From contig JASHNT010000113.1 in NCBI GenBank assembly GCA_030041495.1, positions 1 to 64,000 of the forward strand: a stretch of 64,000 nt of DNA, written 5' to 3'. Shown here one piece after another: positions 60,210 through 64,000 of the stretch. A model generated the notes under the pieces. It searched no databases. It was given only the letters and a program-made list of their open reading frames with translations, and was not told the DNA's origin. The first letter of the stretch is position 1. Each line of letters opens with the position of its first letter. Source of the DNA: Bryobacteraceae bacterium (GTDB lineage: Bacteria > Acidobacteriota > Terriglobia > Bryobacterales > Bryobacteraceae). Both the position numbers and the translations under genes were made by a program.

Positions 60210-62231
60210 TCACCGCGCGGTGTGCGGAATCAGCTCCAGGAAAACCGAGCGGCCGGGTTGCGGCATGGTGTCGACCATGGGATTGAGCGCGATCGGCTGC
60301 GAATCACTCAGATTGAATGCATTACGGACGCCGAACTTGAAATCGAAGTTGCGCAGCAGGCCTTTGGAAGTGAGCGTGAAATCCGCCAGGTAAACCTGGG
60401 GCACGGTCGCGCCCGCTAGACTCAGCACTGAGCTCATGTACTGCATGCCGCTGCTCACTTCCAGCTTATGTCCCGCCGGCACGGAGAAGCGCAGCTTGGC
60501 CAAGCGCTCGGGTGAATTTTCAAGGACGCCGCCGTCGCTGTCATCCATGGTTCTTTGCAGGGCATAACTGGCCGTCGCCTCGAGCCAGGAGAACGGCCGC
60601 CCATTCACTTCGACCTCAACTCCCTTGGCGTGGACGCGTCCCACGTTCTGGTATTGAATCAAGCCGTCTTGAACCGGAACGCCTTCCAAATAGTCGTGGA
60701 GCCAGTAACCGTAAGCGGCCGTGAGCAAATTCATTCGCTTGCCAAGCTTGTGTTCCACGTCGACCTCGATCGTGTCCACTTTTTCGGGAAGCAACGAAGG
60801 ATTGGCGACCGCCGATAATCCGTCTCCGTAGAATAACTGGAACGGACTGGGGTTTCTGAAGCTGCGCCCGTACAGGAGCTTGTATGTCCAATTCGAGCCT
60901 GGCTGGTAGATCACGGCCGCGCGGGGTGAAAAAAAATCGCGCAGGTAACTGGATGTGTCCTCGCGTGCGCCTAAATCGAGCGTCCAGTCTCGCGATAGCT
61001 TCTTTTCATCCTGAACGAAGACCGCCAAGCTGCGGTCCAGACGGTCCTCGTAAAGGTACTGCACCGGCACCGGCGAGACATCCTGGTTGCTTTGCGCCGC
61101 GCGCAAGTCGACTTTTCCCTCGACGCCCGCGGTGACGGTGCCAAGCTTGCGAACGTCCAAGCGGTAACTGAGTTCGGAGCCGACCCATTTGCCGTCGGAT
61201 ATCTGGCGGTTGTCCTCGACCGTGGGGTTGAGCGGATTGGCATGATCGTCAGGGTATTCGAAACGGCCGACATAGTGATACTCGTCGTAGTAGGTCCGCC
61301 ACGCCAGCGTGCCGCGCCCAAGCTGGCGGGTGTAGGCGGCATCGATGTAGTTGCGCACGTCGTTGTTCTGGGTACCGCGATTGTTGAAGATCGTGTCTCC
61401 CCACGAAATCGGCTGAAGCTTGTCGTGGCCCGCGAAGGCGGCGGTGACGGTCCAGTTTTTCCAGGTGAGGTTTGAGAAGAGGTGATAGCCCCGCTCCGTG
61501 TCCATATTGACGGCTTCGCCGTAGTTGGTTTGCGGAGTGTTGAATTCGGGGAAGTAGATGGGGCTCTGGCCGGCATTGTTGAACACGGATCCGGAAAACA
61601 GCGCCTGAGCATTCTTGCCCAGAGAAACGCTGTCCATGATCTGGCCCTTCCTCTCGCCCAGACTGTCGAAGGTTGCGGGCAAATTTGCCGGTCCGGCTTC
61701 CTCCGGAGTTTTGGTGACGATGTTGATAGTGGCAAAGATTCCATTGCTGCCATACAGAGCCGAGGACGGGCCGCGGATGATTTCGATCTGCTTGATCAAA
61801 TTCATGTCGATCGGAAAATCGTTTCCCATAAACAACTCGAAATCGAAAATATTATCGGTCATGTTGTGGCCGTTGACCATCACCAGAACATGGCTAGAGT
61901 AGTCGCCGGGCGCGTTGAAGCCGCGCACGCCGATGGTTTCGTAGGTGCGGTTACTGGTCAGATAGAACCCGCGCACCGACGCCAGCGCTTCGCCGAGCGT
62001 GCGGTAGCCGTACTTGCGGATGTCCTCGGTGGTGATGATGGTCACGCTCGCCGGGGCATCGCGCAGTGTCTGCGGGTGCAGCGCGGCGCCTTGCACCTTG
62101 ACCTGCATCAACTGCTCGATGCTCATTTCGCCGAGGTTTGTACCGGAAGAATCCGCTGAGCCTGCCTCTTGGGCGTAGACGCCGCCCGACAGAAACACTG
62201 CTGCCGCGAGCCACCTTGTGTGACGACTCAT
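60210..62231 (-). CDS. TonB-dependent outer-membrane receptor
   Basis: A 673-residue outer-membrane receptor. A signal peptide (LAAAVFLSGGVYAQ) precedes a plug domain (ASVTIITTEDIRKYGYRTLG, VMVNGHNMTDNIF, IEIIRGPSSALYGSNGIFAT) and a 22-strand barrel ending with LELIPHTAR. These import siderophores, cobalamin, saccharides or nickel complexes. I chose ATG 62231; a frame open to 62432 adds an untypical 67 residues. The adjacent YfiR/kinase pair is a common partner and may control it. Substrate unknown. Confidence 0.9.
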   Translation of the reverse strand: MSRHTRWLAAAVFLSGGVYAQEAGSADSSGTNLGEMSIEQLMQVKVQGAALHPQTLRDAPASVTIITTEDIRKYGYRTLGEALASVRGFYLTSNRTYETIGVRGFNAPGDYSSHVLVMVNGHNMTDNIFDFELFMGNDFPIDMNLIKQIEIIRGPSSALYGSNGIFATINIVTKTPEEAGPANLPATFDSLGERKGQIMDSVSLGKNAQALFSGSVFNNAGQSPIYFPEFNTPQTNYGEAVNMDTERGYHLFSNLTWKNWTVTAAFAGHDKLQPISWGDTIFNNRGTQNNDVRNYIDAAYTRQLGRGTLAWRTYYDEYHYVGRFEYPDDHANPLNPTVEDNRQISDGKWVGSELSYRLDVRKLGTVTAGVEGKVDLRAAQSNQDVSPVPVQYLYEDRLDRSLAVFVQDEKKLSRDWTLDLGAREDTSSYLRDFFSPRAAVIYQPGSNWTYKLLYGRSFRNPSPFQLFYGDGLSAVANPSLLPEKVDTIEVDVEHKLGKRMNLLTAAYGYWLHDYLEGVPVQDGLIQYQNVGRVHAKGVEVEVNGRPFSWLEATASYALQRTMDDSDGGVLENSPERLAKLRFSVPAGHKLEVSSGMQYMSSVLSLAGATVPQVYLADFTLTSKGLLRNFDFKFGVRNAFNLSDSQPIALNPMVDTMPQPGRSVFLELIPHTAR

Positions 62232-62313
62232 GCATCGCTCATCGCTTCGAGCGCGGAAAACTTGAAGCTCCACACCCAACTCACACCGGCGGGGTACGGT
62301 CCGATTAGTTCTC

Positions 62314-62892
62314 ATGGGGCGGGAGTTTGACCCCGTATCTCTTGATGAACTGGACTCTGACGTGGCATTCCGGCTCAGTTGCACCGTGATTCTGGGAGCT
62401 CTGCTGAGCGCCGGCGTGCGCGCGCAGGACACCGATGAGTATCGGGTGAAGGCCGCTTTCCTCTACAATTTCGCCAAGTTCGTGGAATGGCCCACGCAGG
62501 CTTTCAAGGGTCCCTCCGACCCGATCGTGATCGGAGTTTTGGGCAAGGATCCTTTCGGCGATGCCTTGGTGGCGGCAGCTGCGGGTAAGACGCTGGCGGG
62601 CCGCGGATTCCTGGTCCGCGAAGTCACTGACCCGCAGCAGGCCGCCCAGTGCCACATTCTTTTCGTTAGCTCATCCGAACGCAAGCGCCTGGGTTCTTTG
62701 ATTGCGCAGATTGCCGGTCTCGCGATTCTTACCGTGGGCGAAAGCGACAACTTCACCGCCGAGGGAGGAGTCGTCAATTTCAAGATCGAGAGCGGAACGG
62801 TCCGTTTTCAAATCAACGTAGAAGCCGCGCGCAAGCAACAGCTTCACATCAGCGCCAAGCTGCTGAGCCTGGCCGAAATCGTAAGCAAATAA
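62314..62892 (+). CDS. YfiR-family (DUF4154) periplasmic protein
   Basis: A 192-residue exported protein of the YfiR/DUF4154 family. Family features: [20 protein letters not shown] and [50 protein letters not shown] and [11 protein letters not shown] at the end. In Pseudomonas YfiR represses the inner-membrane sensor YfiN; here the sensor histidine kinase follows 4 bases later. ATG 62314 is the longest start; GTG 62362 ([18 protein letters not shown]) gives a cleaner signal peptide. Confidence 0.82.
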   Translation: MGREFDPVSLDELDSDVAFRLSCTVILGALLSAGVRAQDTDEYRVKAAFLYNFAKFVEWPTQAFKGPSDPIVIGVLGKDPFGDALVAAAAGKTLAGRGFLVREVTDPQQAAQCHILFVSSSERKRLGSLIAQIAGLAILTVGESDNFTAEGGVVNFKIESGTVRFQINVEAARKQQLHISAKLLSLAEIVSK

Positions 62893-62896
62893 CGCC

Positions 62897-64000
<1,104 letters not shown>

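Overview
The window is gene-dense, roughly 60% GC bacterial chromosome. It has tightly packed operons, many 4-base GTGA/ATGA stop-start overlaps, GTG and TTG starts, and Gram-negative envelope genes (lpxI/lpxA/fabZ, a TonB-dependent receptor, an OprB-like porin). PQQ dehydrogenases, TIGR03790- and DUF4159-type proteins, a B12-dependent ribonucleotide reductase and secreted Gly/Arg-rich proteins together suggest a soil Acidobacteriota of the Solibacter/Bryobacter type. That assignment is inference. No rRNA, tRNA, CRISPR array, insertion sequence or prophage was found.

Layout. 1-7.0 kb: an edge-truncated Bcr/CflA efflux pump, rfbD, a PilZ protein, a LysR regulator, then a coupled trio (TIGR03790, pobA, DUF4159). 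7.06-8.5 kb: a cluster of three toxin-antitoxin modules, two of which have decayed toxins. 8.4-12.2 kb: a secreted trypsin-like protease and nrdJ. 12.3-16.2 kb: a sulfate assimilation operon (cysD, cysN, APS-reductase-type cysH, TauE-like transporter). 16.2-19.4 kb: an OprB-like porin, an RcnR-like metal sensor with a clear operator, and a non-canonical NRAMP transporter. 19.5-21.5 kb: ppk1. 21.7-25.6 kb: a coupled glycosyltransferase / PHP phosphoesterase / secreted protein operon. 25.7-28.6 kb: a sugar-acid dehydratase and MFS transporter pair. 28.7-31.1 kb: a methyltransferase, a glycosyltransferase, and a small-protein/HNH pair.

31.2-38.3 kb is a sugar-acid region: cytochrome c plus PQQ dehydrogenase, an OtnK/DtnK-type kinase plus PdxA2-type dehydrogenase, and a second PQQ enzyme beside a secreted RG-rich protein. 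A plausible flow is periplasmic oxidation of sugars or alcohols to acids, followed by cytoplasmic phosphorylation and oxidative decarboxylation of four-carbon sugar acids. 38.3-41.5 kb holds a nucleotidyltransferase and several small envelope proteins, one with a C-terminal LPxTA sorting-like signal. 41.7-52.5 kb is a molybdate locus (modC, modB ... modA, a cofactor-less SUOX-fold protein, an HTH-PBP regulator) bracketing most of an F-type ATP synthase operon (atpF', F, H, A, G, D, C; no atpB or atpE). 52.5-64 kb: a CPBP-like membrane protein, lpxI-lpxA-fabZ, an AhpD-like protein, a flavin reductase, an unusual MgtE_N-ABC-AAA_assoc_C fusion with a double permease, and a TonB receptor divergent from YfiR and a sensor histidine kinase that runs off the right edge.

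The best candidates for something new are the metal-sensor operator inside the porin promoter, the MgtE_N-ABC fusion transporter without a binding protein, the Cys-free SUOX-fold protein coupled to modA, and the NRAMP homologue with altered metal-site motifs. All calls come from reading the sequence and from remembered family knowledge; no database search was run.
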